Shown here: piece by piece, positions 22,321-31,104 of the stretch | Layout: every line of letters starts with the position of its first letter | How positions within the stretch are numbered: the first letter of the stretch is position 1 | NCBI GenBank assembly: GCA_002309805.1 | Contig: DBYJ01000016.1 | Span: 8,938 to 58,527, forward strand | Direction: 5' to 3' | Origin: Bacteroidales bacterium UBA1189 | GTDB taxonomy: Bacteria; Bacteroidota; Bacteroidia; Bacteroidales; Bacteroidaceae | DNA length: 49,590 nucleotides | Position numbers and translations under genes: made by a program | Notes under the pieces: generated by a model | The model's database searches: none | What the model saw: the letters and a program-made list of their open reading frames with translations, nothing else | Told to the model about the DNA's origin: nothing

Positions 22321-22725
22321 TTATTCTTTACACTTTTCCGCCGTCGCCCGGGCTGCAATGAGGCGGCCGAGGCGGACGTCGGGGGTGAACTGAAGCTTGT
22401 ACTGGCGGACAACGTCGGCGACGGAGAAACTGCGGCGCGCGGTCTCCTCGGGTGTGCACAGGCGCGACTTGACCGTGATGCGGAACCGTCCCAGACCCTC
22501 CATCTCCACCGTCTGTCCGGCCAGCAAAGCTTCGCGGGCGAAATGGAGCATGCTCCGCATGGCAGCTGCCACATCGCCCTCGGTAAGCGACGAGGAGCGG
22601 CAGATATCCTCGCACATCTGCTCGAAGCCATAGAGGCCCGAGCTGACGGCGCGCAGGGTGTATTGTCCGCCCGCCTCCGGATGGCGGGGGTCGATGCCTT
22701 TGACTACTTTGCACTGAATGGCCAT
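22321..22725 (-). CDS. HU-HIG-type DNA-binding protein 3
   Basis: The 134-residue protein begins MAIQCKVVKGIDPRHPEAGG. It is the most divergent of the three but keeps the layout: VAAAMRSMLHFAREALLAGQ, MEGLGRFRITVKS, then LQFTPDVRLGRLI. It is first in the transcript from the promoter at 22915-22946. Three tandem paralogues suggest hetero-dimers or use on different sites. Confidence 0.8.
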   Translation of the reverse strand: MAIQCKVVKGIDPRHPEAGGQYTLRAVSSGLYGFEQMCEDICRSSSLTEGDVAAAMRSMLHFAREALLAGQTVEMEGLGRFRITVKSRLCTPEETARRSFSVADVVRQYKLQFTPDVRLGRLIAARATAEKCKE

Positions 22726-22785
22726 AGGGACTGCTCTCCTTTCGCTTCGGGTTTTAGGTTAATCCATAGTGTTTACTCTCTCTTT

Positions 22786-22891
22786 CGGTGAACGTCGGGG
22801 GTGGAGCGTGACGTTTCGTTGCCGCCAGTGGGACGTTTCGCTGGGCCCGGTGGAACGTTTTGCCGTCCGGCGGAAGGCCTTTCCCGCGTCG
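22786..22891. repeat. Degenerate 20-22 bp direct repeats (iteron-like)
   Basis: Units with the shape GTGrnACGTTTYG plus a GC-rich half stand head to tail: 22808-22827, 22828-22849 and 22850-22869, with weaker copies at 22786-22800 and 22870-22891. The core ACGTTT recurs at 20-22 bp, about two helical turns. Confidence 0.6.
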
Positions 22892-22914
22892 CGATCTCCC
22901 CCTCCTTTCACCTA

Positions 22915-22946
22915 CAAAGATACGATTTATTTTTCAATCCACCAAA
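22915..22946 (-). promoter_or_regulatory. Promoter of the HU-HIG unit
   Basis: On the minus strand TTTG (22946-22943) and TATCTTTG (22922-22915) are 20 nt apart, a complete Bacteroidetes promoter reading toward the gene at 22725. Confidence 0.7.
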
Positions 22947-22997
22947 CATTTATGTCGTTTTTTTCAAGAAAAACAATCGTTTTTTCCCGTGCCTGCA

Positions 22998-23154
22998 GGT
23001 GGAAGGGTGGAGGGGTGTGGAGGGGTTTTTATTAGAAGTACAGAAAAAAAATACAAAAATCCCTATATGAGGTTTTGCATGTGAAAGGGGTATTTTTCTA
23101 TTTTTTTATGGAATCTCTTTAAAAAACCCCTCCACACCCCTCCACCCCTCCACC
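22998..23154. repeat. 33-bp inverted repeat around the end of the VapE-like gene
   Basis: 22998-23030 and 23122-23154 are reverse complements at 32 of 33 positions, with a 91-nt loop. Each arm is itself a run of ggaggggt-type units ending in a T-run (or starting with an A-run). The right arm encodes the last residues of the VapE-like protein (GGGVEGCGGVF), and the stop codon follows directly. Confidence 0.9.
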
Positions 23155-24801
23155 ACCGGCATCGGCGGAAAGGCTGTCGGGATGGAGCTCGGCGTACATG
23201 CGGTGGCCTTCGTTTACGGCCTCCATGCGGTTCTCGTCGAAGGTAATCTCCATGACGTACCAGCGGTTGCACTGCTTGGTCTTGCGCTTTTGGAAACCAC
23301 GATGCTTGAGGGCCGTACCGACGTTCTTGGCATTGACCTCGGATGAATTGTTGAGCTGGCGGAGCTTGTTGATGATTTCGCCGAAGGGGACCAGGCGTCC
23401 CTGCTCGTCGTCGGTGGGGGTGCGGTAGCAGATGGCAAGGAGTTCCTCGCAGAGGTTGGGCGTGGTGTAGTCGACGTTGTGCTGCTCGATACGGCGCGTG
23501 TCGCTGATGGTGAGGGTGTAGTCGTCGGCATGGCCGCTCTTGATGGTGTGCCACGCCTGGGCGTAGGCCTGCTCAAGGGGCAGGGTGTCGTCGGTGAAGG
23601 TGACGGTGCCGGCAACGGGCACGGAGAGGTAGCGGCGGTTGCCGTCAGGCTCGGGGATGTACTGCTCATCGTTGCACGAGCCGATGAACGACGCCACGCG
23701 GGTGCGGCTCTCGCTGAAGTGGGCGAAGGGGGCACGGACGTCGATGCTGGCACTGGTAATGATGGCGCGCAGGGTGTTGGCCGTGCGGGAGTCGTTCTTG
23801 AACTCGTCGAAGATGAGCAGGCCTTTCTCATTGATGGAGATGAGGGTGTCCTTGTCGAGGCGCTCGTTGGGATAGACCACCTTGGCATAGCTGCGCAGGC
23901 TGGGCGGTAGCAGGTGGGTACAGAAATAGGTCTTGCCGGCATGGGGCGGCCCCACGAGCACGGGCATGAGCTGGTTGTCGTCGGCACGCCCGACCAACAG
24001 GGCTACCAGACGGATGAACCACTTGCGGAGCAGCGGCATGCAGAAGTCGCGCTCGGCATCACCGCCCGCAAGGGTGATGAAGCTGAATAGCTGGGCGATG
24101 TAGTCGTTCGTGGCATCCCATTCGGGCAGATGTTCGAGATAGTCAATGAATGGGTTGTACGAGGGGGTGAAGTCGGGGTTGTCGATGATGGAATGGAGGT
24201 TTTCCTTCGTGATGCTGATATGCTCCTTGCACACCCCGACGAAGAGGCTGTTGAGGTTGCGGTCGTCAATGGGCATCCAGTCGCCATCGGGCACACCCTC
24301 CCATGTGAGGTGGCGCATCTCGGTCTTGCGGGTGATCTCGTTGTAGCGGAACTGCGCCATCTCCCTCAACTTTTCCTCCGCAAGGTGGAATTTGGTGGGT
24401 GCATCGTCCTCGGCGCTTTCGTCGGAGCCTTTCTTGCGGGGGCGTCCGCGACGGGGGCGCAGCTCGGCGGGCAGGCTGATGTCCACCCCTGCCTGCTCGG
24501 CCAAATGGTAGAAGGTGGCGATGCCCACCTGGTTACGGCTGGACTTCATGCAGTTGGTGAACTTGGCATCGCAGTCGTCCATGTCGTAGCCCTCGTGGAG
24601 GCAGCTGACACGATGGAACAGCGGGCGCCCCTCCTCGCCCAGCGAGGCAAAGGCAAAGCCCAGTTCCACCCAGCGGTCGTAGTCGGATGTCAGGTCGATA
24701 TGCTGGTTAATCACTCGCTCCACCACCGTCTGGGCGTGAAGCCTCTCCTTCTCGCTGCCGTTACTGTGCTTCGCGGCAGAATCAAACAGTTTTCTGGTCA
24801 T
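23119..24801 (-). CDS. VapE/VirE-type helicase-primase protein with PriCT-2-like N-terminus
   Basis: The 560-residue protein begins MTRKLFDSAAKHSNGSEKER. Residues about 30-115 resemble a primase C-terminal (PriCT-2) domain (YDRWVELGFAFASLGEEGRPLFHRVS). Residues about 220-440 form the VapE/VirE P-loop ATPase: NPFIDYLEHLPEWDAT, Walker A in LVGPPHAGKTYF, Walker B in GLLIFDEFKN, then sensor-like FIGSCNDEQYIPEPDGNRRY. Such proteins occur in prophages, plasmids and genomic islands of Bacteroidetes, presumably in replication. The Gly-rich C-terminal tail is encoded by one arm of a long inverted repeat. It is likely cotranscribed with the BT4734-like gene upstream (89-nt gap). Confidence 0.85.
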   Translation of the reverse strand: MTRKLFDSAAKHSNGSEKERLHAQTVVERVINQHIDLTSDYDRWVELGFAFASLGEEGRPLFHRVSCLHEGYDMDDCDAKFTNCMKSSRNQVGIATFYHLAEQAGVDISLPAELRPRRGRPRKKGSDESAEDDAPTKFHLAEEKLREMAQFRYNEITRKTEMRHLTWEGVPDGDWMPIDDRNLNSLFVGVCKEHISITKENLHSIIDNPDFTPSYNPFIDYLEHLPEWDATNDYIAQLFSFITLAGGDAERDFCMPLLRKWFIRLVALLVGRADDNQLMPVLVGPPHAGKTYFCTHLLPPSLRSYAKVVYPNERLDKDTLISINEKGLLIFDEFKNDSRTANTLRAIITSASIDVRAPFAHFSESRTRVASFIGSCNDEQYIPEPDGNRRYLSVPVAGTVTFTDDTLPLEQAYAQAWHTIKSGHADDYTLTISDTRRIEQHNVDYTTPNLCEELLAICYRTPTDDEQGRLVPFGEIINKLRQLNNSSEVNAKNVGTALKHRGFQKRKTKQCNRWYVMEITFDENRMEAVNEGHRMYAELHPDSLSADAGGGGVEGCGGVF

Positions 24802-24890
24802 TTTTGGATAGAATATGAGGTATGAAAAGAGAATACACTCCGTGCCCGCACGTTTCTGTATTTCGTGCGCTCACGCGTTATCCTATAGTC

Positions 24891-25520
24891 TTATCTCTCC
24901 TGAAGATAGCGGGGATTGATGTAGCAATCGGGGTCGTGGCTGAGGTAGCAGGGACGCGGGATGTCCTTGCCCGACTCATCGAGAACGTAGCCATACTCGA
25001 ACTGCACGTACTTCGAAACACGGCGGAAGTAGTCGGCCAGACACATGCCACCCATGTCGCCCGCGTGGATAAACCACTTCAGCCCATGGCCGCGTGGCGA
25101 GATGAAGAGGAGGTCGGTCTCGTAGCGGGAGTCGTGAATAAGGGCGTCGCGCAGGCGCAGCAGCCCGGCGGAGTCGTCGATGTGGTCGAAGTCGGCCACC
25201 ATCATGCCGCTGGGGCGCTTCAGGCTGTTGGCGTTGCGGTAGCTGAAGGTGCCGAAGGGGGTGCAGTACTTCAGCGTCAGCGCCTTCATGGTGCGCTGCC
25301 GTTCCTCGTCGGGCTCGGCGCGCAGGGCATCCGTCGCCCGCTTGGCCTGCGGTCCGCGAATGTATTGCCACACCTCGGTCAGCGTAGCGTCCCTGTAAGG
25401 GGTGCATTGCAGCACGACCTTTCCAGACTTATTCCTATATCCCGGATTGAACACCGAGAATACCGGTGGGAGGCTTCCGCTCCCTGTTGTGTTGGTTTTA
25501 AAGTTTGTTATCATAATCAT
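24891..25520 (-). CDS. BT4734/BF3469-like protein (VirE N-terminal, primase-like)
   Basis: The 209-residue protein shows the BT4734-like domain: VFSVFNPGYRNKSGKVVLQ at the start, VWQYIRGPQAK, then KYCTPFGTFSYRNANSLKRPSG, MMVADFDHIDD, SPRGHGLKWFIHAGD, and PRPCYLSHDPDCYIN at the end. The pattern DFDHID and the late SPRGxGLK and CYLSxD are like archaeo-eukaryotic primase-type catalytic motifs. It is usually fused to or next to a VapE-like ATPase, as here. The start may be the ATG at 25520 or the second at 25514. A TATCTTTG box on the minus strand at 25646-25653 is the likely promoter. Confidence 0.82.
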   Translation of the reverse strand: MIMITNFKTNTTGSGSLPPVFSVFNPGYRNKSGKVVLQCTPYRDATLTEVWQYIRGPQAKRATDALRAEPDEERQRTMKALTLKYCTPFGTFSYRNANSLKRPSGMMVADFDHIDDSAGLLRLRDALIHDSRYETDLLFISPRGHGLKWFIHAGDMGGMCLADYFRRVSKYVQFEYGYVLDESGKDIPRPCYLSHDPDCYINPRYLQER

Positions 25521-25645
25521 CTGTTGTTTTAGATTTGCCCGTTTCGGGGCGTGTAGTTGTTATCCTATGGGGCGTTTTCTGTGTTTACATTCGCACCCCC
25601 TCACCAGGCCTTCTGACAAGGAAATGCGTCCCCTTTCGAACGTTG

Positions 25646-25653
25646 CAAAGATA
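25646..25653 (-). promoter_or_regulatory. -7 box of the BT4734-vapE unit
   Basis: TATCTTTG on the minus strand, about 125 nt before the start codon. The -33 region carries gggaatttccc (25665-25675), an 11-bp dyad, rather than TTTG; it could be an operator. Confidence 0.5.
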
Positions 25654-25734
25654 CTACAAAAAATGGGAATTTCCCGCGTTCCTTGGGGATTTTTTTAGTC
25701 TTTTTTTCCCAGTCTTTTTAAAGAAAGACACCTC

Positions 25735-25767
25735 AAAACAAAAGCCTCTCTGCCGCTGAGCAGAGAG
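25735..25767 (-). terminator. Terminator of the glycan cluster
   Basis: On the minus strand ctctctgc (25746-25753) pairs with gcagagag (25760-25767); the hairpin is followed by a T-rich run (gcttttgttttg). It stands 33 nt after the stop of the last gene of the cluster. Confidence 0.7.
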
Positions 25768-25799
25768 ACTTCTGTTGGCTGATGGGGCATTCCGTCCGC

Positions 25800-27662
25800 T
25801 CAGTCAGTGGTCATCATAAGGGAGATGAAGCTGAGGGGAGGGAGACTGACGCTGAGCGTGCCGTTCGTCACGCTCACGGTGGACTCAGTCATCGAAGCAC
25901 CGGCATTGGTGACAAAGACGCGGGCCTTGCTGATCTTCGCCGGAAGGCCATCGACAACGGCGTTGCACGCGGCTCCGTTGTTGACCATGTGGACGCAGTA
26001 CTCACCTCTGGCGACATCCGCGAAAGCAGCGCAGTTGAGCGTCTGTTTGCTACCCGTAACAGGCAGGGCGAAGCTGTTTTCGGGCGTAGCAGCCAGTTGT
26101 TTGATATTCCAAAAGCGTTGCGTCGGCGTTAGTACGCCCTGCGAGCCAAACACCCCACCGCCCTTCAGCAGGGAATAGTCGGCTGTCAGCTGCCACTGGA
26201 GGATGGAAAGAGGCTGGCAGATGGCGAGCATACGGACGTAGAGGTTTATTTCATAGAGTGCGAAGGTCGATTCGCCGAAAATCTGCGGATAGCGCCATGC
26301 AGCGGCATCGGTGCTTCCTTCACCAACCAGCAACGGCACGCCCAGGGTCCGCGCAGCATCGGCCCATGTGTGTAATTTCTCATCGTTGCATCCACGCCAT
26401 GAGTGGAACGACACTGCCCCGATGTAGGGCCATGCCTCACGGTCGTTCAAGGCGGGGAGGATGAATGCCGTAGGGTTGGCATCGGAGGTATCGCCCAACA
26501 GCATTTTCGTAGCCAGCCCACGTTCCACAAGTGCACGGCCCATGGCTTTGATGAAGGCGGCATGCTCGTCAGCGGTATGCAGCACATCGATGCCGATGTC
26601 CGACTCGTTGAACGAGAACATAGCAGCCTCCACGCCATAGTGGATTTTCAGATAGAGCAGATAGTCGATGAGCGAGGCTATGATTTGCTGTTCTTTTCCG
26701 GTGTCGAGCCTCAATGCCGCCACACCGCCACTCCGGCGATGGGAGTTCCTATCAAGCGTCCACCGCGGTGGAAACCAGCAACTTACGATAACTGGCATAC
26801 CCTTTGCGGCCAGCCGTCTGGCCATCTCCATGCTCTCGCGGACATGGCGGGGCAGCCCGTCGGGCGGGGTCTCCATGAATGAGGCATTGACGTCAGGCTG
26901 CCAGTCGCGCCATGGCATTTCCACTCGTCCGTAAGCCACACGCATGTTGTCAAGGCAGTAGTCGATAACGGCGGGGTCGGTACTCGGATTCTGCAACCGG
27001 AAGTTTCCTCCCATACCTACGAACAGACGTCCAGGCTGAGTGGCATCGACATGAACGGCAGCGGGGCTGTGGTCGATGCGCCCCGAGACAGACCATTCCA
27101 TGTCCAACGTCTGTGTTTCCCCCTTTCTGAGTACATCCATCACAGGCACGGCAATCCGTATCTCGCCCGAGGTCCGTGTGACGACGGTCTTAACTGGACG
27201 TGACAGCTTCAACTGGATGTCCCTGACCACACCCTCTCTGTCGGCCAGGCGGACGGATACCTGCCGCCGTCCAGCCTTGATTTTTGCATCGGCATAGCGT
27301 ACGGCGTCGAGATGAAGACAAAGCCCGGCCGGAAGGCTACGGGTAGTATCGCTGGCAAGTTCCAGATGGAGAAGACAGCGTCCACGCTCCACATCGGTCA
27401 CCTGCTGAACAAAAGACACCCTGTCGATGACGGTGCGCACTATCTGCGTATCGCCCTGACGCTCATAGTGGGTAGTGTAGCGTTCTTTTCCCGAGTGGCT
27501 GTCGCCCACCATGAGCGACGTCTCAAAATCAATGAGCTCCCCATCGATGCGAATACCCGTAAGATTTCCCCATGCCATCACTTCCGTCTGATTGGCAAAC
27601 GGCTGAGCGGCCAAAGTGTTGATGACCGTTCCGACCAGCAGAAACAAGAATAGCCTTTTCAT
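25800..27662 (-). CDS. Secreted clan GH-A glycoside hydrolase, GH30-like
   Basis: The 620-residue protein has a signal peptide (MKRLFLFLLVGTVINTLAAQ). An N-terminal beta-sandwich of about 215 residues precedes a TIM barrel: GMGGNFRLQNPSTDPAVIDY, RVEMPWRDWQPD, VIVSCWFPPRW, then FSFNESDIGIDVL with the Asn-Glu pair of an acid/base catalyst (about 357) and LVGEGSTDAAAW with the likely nucleophile Glu (about 455). A C-terminal beta domain follows. The GH-A NE...E layout and the split beta domain point to GH30-like enzymes, but I am not sure of the family and cannot tell the substrate. It is last in the cluster. Confidence 0.68.
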   Translation of the reverse strand: MKRLFLFLLVGTVINTLAAQPFANQTEVMAWGNLTGIRIDGELIDFETSLMVGDSHSGKERYTTHYERQGDTQIVRTVIDRVSFVQQVTDVERGRCLLHLELASDTTRSLPAGLCLHLDAVRYADAKIKAGRRQVSVRLADREGVVRDIQLKLSRPVKTVVTRTSGEIRIAVPVMDVLRKGETQTLDMEWSVSGRIDHSPAAVHVDATQPGRLFVGMGGNFRLQNPSTDPAVIDYCLDNMRVAYGRVEMPWRDWQPDVNASFMETPPDGLPRHVRESMEMARRLAAKGMPVIVSCWFPPRWTLDRNSHRRSGGVAALRLDTGKEQQIIASLIDYLLYLKIHYGVEAAMFSFNESDIGIDVLHTADEHAAFIKAMGRALVERGLATKMLLGDTSDANPTAFILPALNDREAWPYIGAVSFHSWRGCNDEKLHTWADAARTLGVPLLVGEGSTDAAAWRYPQIFGESTFALYEINLYVRMLAICQPLSILQWQLTADYSLLKGGGVFGSQGVLTPTQRFWNIKQLAATPENSFALPVTGSKQTLNCAAFADVARGEYCVHMVNNGAACNAVVDGLPAKISKARVFVTNAGASMTESTVSVTNGTLSVSLPPLSFISLMMTTD

Positions 27663-27684
27663 AATCGATTATTGGGGGGGGTAT

Positions 27685-28773
27685 TTACTTGAACAAACGG
27701 AGTGCGAAATCACGAAGGTCGTAGTGCCAAACGTGCCAGCTATGTCCGCCACGAGTCTCGCTGTACTCATACTTTATGCCTGCATCGTCGAAGCACTTCA
27801 GGGTTTTCTGACAGTTCTCCCAGGCGAAATCCTCGCGTCCGCCCATTGTGAAGCGCAGCAGACGAACGTTCTTTTTCAGCTTAGGAGCGATTTTCCTGAG
27901 CTGCTCCGTCTGTCCTTTCAAAGCAGCTTCGTCACTACCGAACCAACCGGAGCTCATCACATTGATGTATCCGAAGCGTTCGGGATAGCGAATGAAAGTG
28001 TTGAGTGTCTCTAACCCTCCCATCGACAATCCTGCCAAGGCCGTGTTTGCCGCACCGCTCTTGATGCGGTACTGCCACGCAATGCGCGGCATGATGTCGT
28101 TCACCAGCTCATCAACGAAGAGATTCGTATCCATTCCGCCATGAGGCATCACTACTATCATGGGCTTTATCTTGCCCTCGGCATAGAGGTTGTCCAAAAT
28201 GTCGGCAGCACATCCTATCCCTGTCCAAGAGGCATCGTTATCGCCACCACCATGAATAAGGTAAAGCACCGGCAACGGTTTCCATGCCGCATTGCCTGCC
28301 GGAGTCCAGACGTGCATGCTACGGGTCTCCCCCGTGGTTGTGGAATGGTAGCTGATTTGCTGGATGGGACCATGGGGAACGTCGTGTCTTTCCCAGAAGA
28401 TGTCCTCGCCATTGGTGATACGAGCCACTGGGAGTATCTCGTTATAGAGCGGCCAACGGGGGTCGATGACCTTGACACCATCCACAACGAAGTGGTAACG
28501 ATAAGCATCAGTGTTGACTTTTGGGACACGGGCTGTCCAGATGCCGTCATCACCTTTCGTGAACACGGCGTTCAGCCCCGAAAAGTCTCCTGCAAGGGAT
28601 ACGGCCTGTGCCTGCGGGGCATAGATGCGGAACGACACCGAGCCGTCAGCATTGGACACGATAGAGCGTAGCGTGTCGGCAGGGTTAATTGTACGCATTC
28701 TGCGCTGGGCGGTTGCCGTGACGCTCACCATTGCTGCACAAAGCAGCAAGATAACAAAATTACGTGTTTTCAT
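27685..28773 (-). CDS. CE1-type esterase with N-terminal E-set/CBM48-like domain
   Basis: The 362-residue protein starts MKTRNFVILLLCAAMVSVTATAQ, a signal peptide; an ATG at 28782 is possible. Residues about 45-120 are an E-set domain (VSFRIYAPQAQAVSLAGDFSG). The alpha/beta-hydrolase has LIHGGGDNDASWTGIG, the nucleophile in GLSMGGLET (about 248) and a terminal His in GGHSWHVW. Such CE1 enzymes remove acetyl or feruloyl groups from plant polysaccharides. In this cluster deacetylation of mannan is the natural guess. Confidence 0.85.
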   Translation of the reverse strand: MKTRNFVILLLCAAMVSVTATAQRRMRTINPADTLRSIVSNADGSVSFRIYAPQAQAVSLAGDFSGLNAVFTKGDDGIWTARVPKVNTDAYRYHFVVDGVKVIDPRWPLYNEILPVARITNGEDIFWERHDVPHGPIQQISYHSTTTGETRSMHVWTPAGNAAWKPLPVLYLIHGGGDNDASWTGIGCAADILDNLYAEGKIKPMIVVMPHGGMDTNLFVDELVNDIMPRIAWQYRIKSGAANTALAGLSMGGLETLNTFIRYPERFGYINVMSSGWFGSDEAALKGQTEQLRKIAPKLKKNVRLLRFTMGGREDFAWENCQKTLKCFDDAGIKYEYSETRGGHSWHVWHYDLRDFALRLFK

Positions 28774-28792
28774 TGGAATCAATTCTTTACGA

Positions 28793-31018
28793 TTATATAC
28801 CTTTATACATGGGTCTGATGTTCAGCGCCGGGAGTGGGCTTGTGGCTTTGGTGCGGCCGAGAGGAATGATGCGCAGGTTGTCGAAATAGGGCGTGCTGAC
28901 GCGGGTATTTTGTCCCGGTGTCCAAAGCATCTGCTGCGAAGCATCGGCGGGAACCTCCCTGTCCTTCTCCACGAAGGGAGCCATAAGCCCCGCCATGCCC
29001 TTGGGGTACTGGGCAGAGGTGGCGTGGACGACCTCTTTGCCATCCACGAGGCCGATGATGTTGTCCCCCAGGAAGCGCAACGTCAGCGTATGCCACCCGC
29101 AGGGAACGATGCCCTCGACGGCAGCCGTGGCCAGCGTCTGCTCGCCGCCCCGCTCGTAATCCTTGCGGGAACGGATGATAGCCTGCTGCTCGGCGTCGCC
29201 GATGAGCTCACGTTTGTCCAGCTTGCCGCGGCTGATAACGAGGCTCACACGGCCGTGGTCGTCGAGTTTCAGGTAGTAGCCCTTCGCCCAGACGCCGTAT
29301 CCCGAACCTACATCGCAGATGCGTCCCATGACGGCAGCCTCGTCACCAGGAGTGAGCCAGACGTCGGCGCTCACTTCATAATCCGTCCATGCCGAGTCGC
29401 CGAGGATGGTGTAGTGATGCCATTCAGGTGCCCAGCTGAGGGTGTGGTCGCCCACCACCTGACGGATGCACTGCCCACGTCCGTCAGGGCGCTCGGTAAG
29501 CTCGAAGCAGCCAATGATGTCTGCGGTGTAATGTGGCAGATAGCCCCACTCGGCAGGATGGGTATAGCCGTCGAAACTGTCCTCGTAGGGGATGGGAAAC
29601 GGTGCAGCCGTGGGGATATCGTCGAACGAGCCCTTCTGCTGCCCCGTCGTGGTGGAAAGGGAATAGACGGCACCCGGCTCAAGGGTGATGGTGAACGCGC
29701 CGCCGCGGAGGCTGATGTCGTCGAGACGGACGAACTGCTCCTCAGCGGTGCTCCGCCAAAGGCAGAGTTTACCGTTTTTCAACCCCTTCTTACCTTCGTT
29801 CCTAATCCCCTTTGCGCTGACCTTCATGGTCACCGTCTGCGGAGCCTTGGCATCCTTGGTTTCGACGATGATGCTGTAGTCGCCTGTCGTGGGGTCACAA
29901 AGGGTGGCCATCGAACCACCGCCGTCTAGCAGCAGGCAGCCGTCATCGACATACTGCCACCCCAGCCTTGTGAATTGCCCGTAATGGGCATAGCCCCACA
30001 GCGCCTCGCGCACTGCGTAGTGTCCGCTCCAAGGCTCGCGCGCCACTATCATGGAAGGGTCAACGCCGTATGGCTCCAGCGGATAGACACCGGCGATGTC
30101 GTACCAGTTCACCACCTTCGTGGCACCGCTAACGATGTAGTTTTCGTTGAAGCACTTGACGATGGTGATCAGGCAATCGAATCCCGGACGATAGATATGC
30201 TCCTCACTGTTCCACAGCGTCTTTCCGAGCTTTTGGATTTGGGCATGCTGTTCGGCGGTGACAGGGATTTCGCTGAAAGTGTGGGCGCTGACGATGTCGA
30301 TGGCGGCAGCAAGGCTGGAGTCGCGTATCATCTCACCGAGGAAGTCCAGCTTCTGACGGCCCCAGTTGTCGAAGGCGTGGAGACGTACGGCCTCAAAGCC
30401 GTTCTCATCCATCGTGCGGCGCAGAGCCTTGGCGAAGTCGTAGCTGTAACCCTTCTCGTTGTGGCAGCCGAGGGCATCGAGTTCCATCCCATGGACGTGG
30501 CGCAGCGCCTGGAGCCACATGACGTAGTAGTCAGCCATATCCTGCGACCAGATATTTTCCACCCATGCCGGTGCGCTCCATCCAGTAGCATCGAGAGTGA
30601 TCTGTGGGTTGCGGGCCACGGCCTCGCGGAGCACCCACCATGTGTAGCCGCGCCATGGGTTGAAGTCGCCGCGCCAATGGCTATGGCTGGGCATGGAGCC
30701 CTGCGTGCTGTTGCCGTCGCCGGGGATTTCAGCCAGCATCGTGCTCACCGATGCGCCCCACATTGGGCGGAACACCATGTCCATGATCTGCGAGCGCTGC
30801 GGCTCGGGGTAGTCCTTGAGCAACACTGCTGTAGCGCCGCCGCCGTTGACGGCACCGATGCCATCGAAAGTTTTCACAGCGCTTGCTACACTGATGTGCA
30901 CGGTCTGCACGGGAGGTTTGTCAGCTGCCTCCGTCGGGGCGGTGGAGAGGACGGCCACTGCTATCGCCCAGCCTAAGAGCCAGGCATGGCCTTTTCCATA
31001 ATGTCTATTTGACTTCAT
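28793..31018 (-). CDS. GH59 galactocerebrosidase-like beta-galactosidase
   Basis: The 741-residue secreted protein closely follows the lysosomal galactocerebrosidase pattern: FDGIGAVNGGGATAVLLKDY, GASVSTMLAEIPGDGNSTQG, PSHSHWRG, GYTWWVLREAVARNPQI, then the acid/base Glu in CHNEKGYSYDF (about 188) and the nucleophile in LWNSEEHIYRP (about 270). After the barrel come a beta-sandwich and a C-terminal lectin-like domain (about 500-720; DSFDGYTHPAEWGYLPHY). A signal peptide is present. GH59 is rare in bacteria. It should release terminal beta-galactose; its natural substrate here is unknown. The minus-strand box TATCTTCG near 31060 may give it its own promoter. Confidence 0.85.
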   Translation of the reverse strand: MKSNRHYGKGHAWLLGWAIAVAVLSTAPTEAADKPPVQTVHISVASAVKTFDGIGAVNGGGATAVLLKDYPEPQRSQIMDMVFRPMWGASVSTMLAEIPGDGNSTQGSMPSHSHWRGDFNPWRGYTWWVLREAVARNPQITLDATGWSAPAWVENIWSQDMADYYVMWLQALRHVHGMELDALGCHNEKGYSYDFAKALRRTMDENGFEAVRLHAFDNWGRQKLDFLGEMIRDSSLAAAIDIVSAHTFSEIPVTAEQHAQIQKLGKTLWNSEEHIYRPGFDCLITIVKCFNENYIVSGATKVVNWYDIAGVYPLEPYGVDPSMIVAREPWSGHYAVREALWGYAHYGQFTRLGWQYVDDGCLLLDGGGSMATLCDPTTGDYSIIVETKDAKAPQTVTMKVSAKGIRNEGKKGLKNGKLCLWRSTAEEQFVRLDDISLRGGAFTITLEPGAVYSLSTTTGQQKGSFDDIPTAAPFPIPYEDSFDGYTHPAEWGYLPHYTADIIGCFELTERPDGRGQCIRQVVGDHTLSWAPEWHHYTILGDSAWTDYEVSADVWLTPGDEAAVMGRICDVGSGYGVWAKGYYLKLDDHGRVSLVISRGKLDKRELIGDAEQQAIIRSRKDYERGGEQTLATAAVEGIVPCGWHTLTLRFLGDNIIGLVDGKEVVHATSAQYPKGMAGLMAPFVEKDREVPADASQQMLWTPGQNTRVSTPYFDNLRIIPLGRTKATSPLPALNIRPMYKGI

Positions 31019-31104
31019 ACTAACTTATAATTAGGAATTCCGTTTTTTTCAGCGGCGAAGATACAAAATTTTTAAGGATTTCACTAACCAATAATCACAA
31101 AAAC

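Larger units (their letters stand above)
22726..22997. other. Leader and upstream region of the HU-HIG unit
   Basis: No gene is seen here. The stretch holds the minus-strand promoter at 22915-22946 and, inside the predicted transcript leader of about 180 nt, degenerate 20-22 nt repeats at 22786-22891. Confidence 0.6.

Noticed and set aside
22786..22891. Riboswitch in the HU-HIG leader
   Set aside because: The leader is made of direct repeats and shows no known riboswitch layout.
28625..30976. Long plus-strand open frames opposite the GH59 and CE1 genes
   Set aside because: They mirror well-conserved enzymes on the minus strand in a G+C-rich stretch and show no motif of their own.
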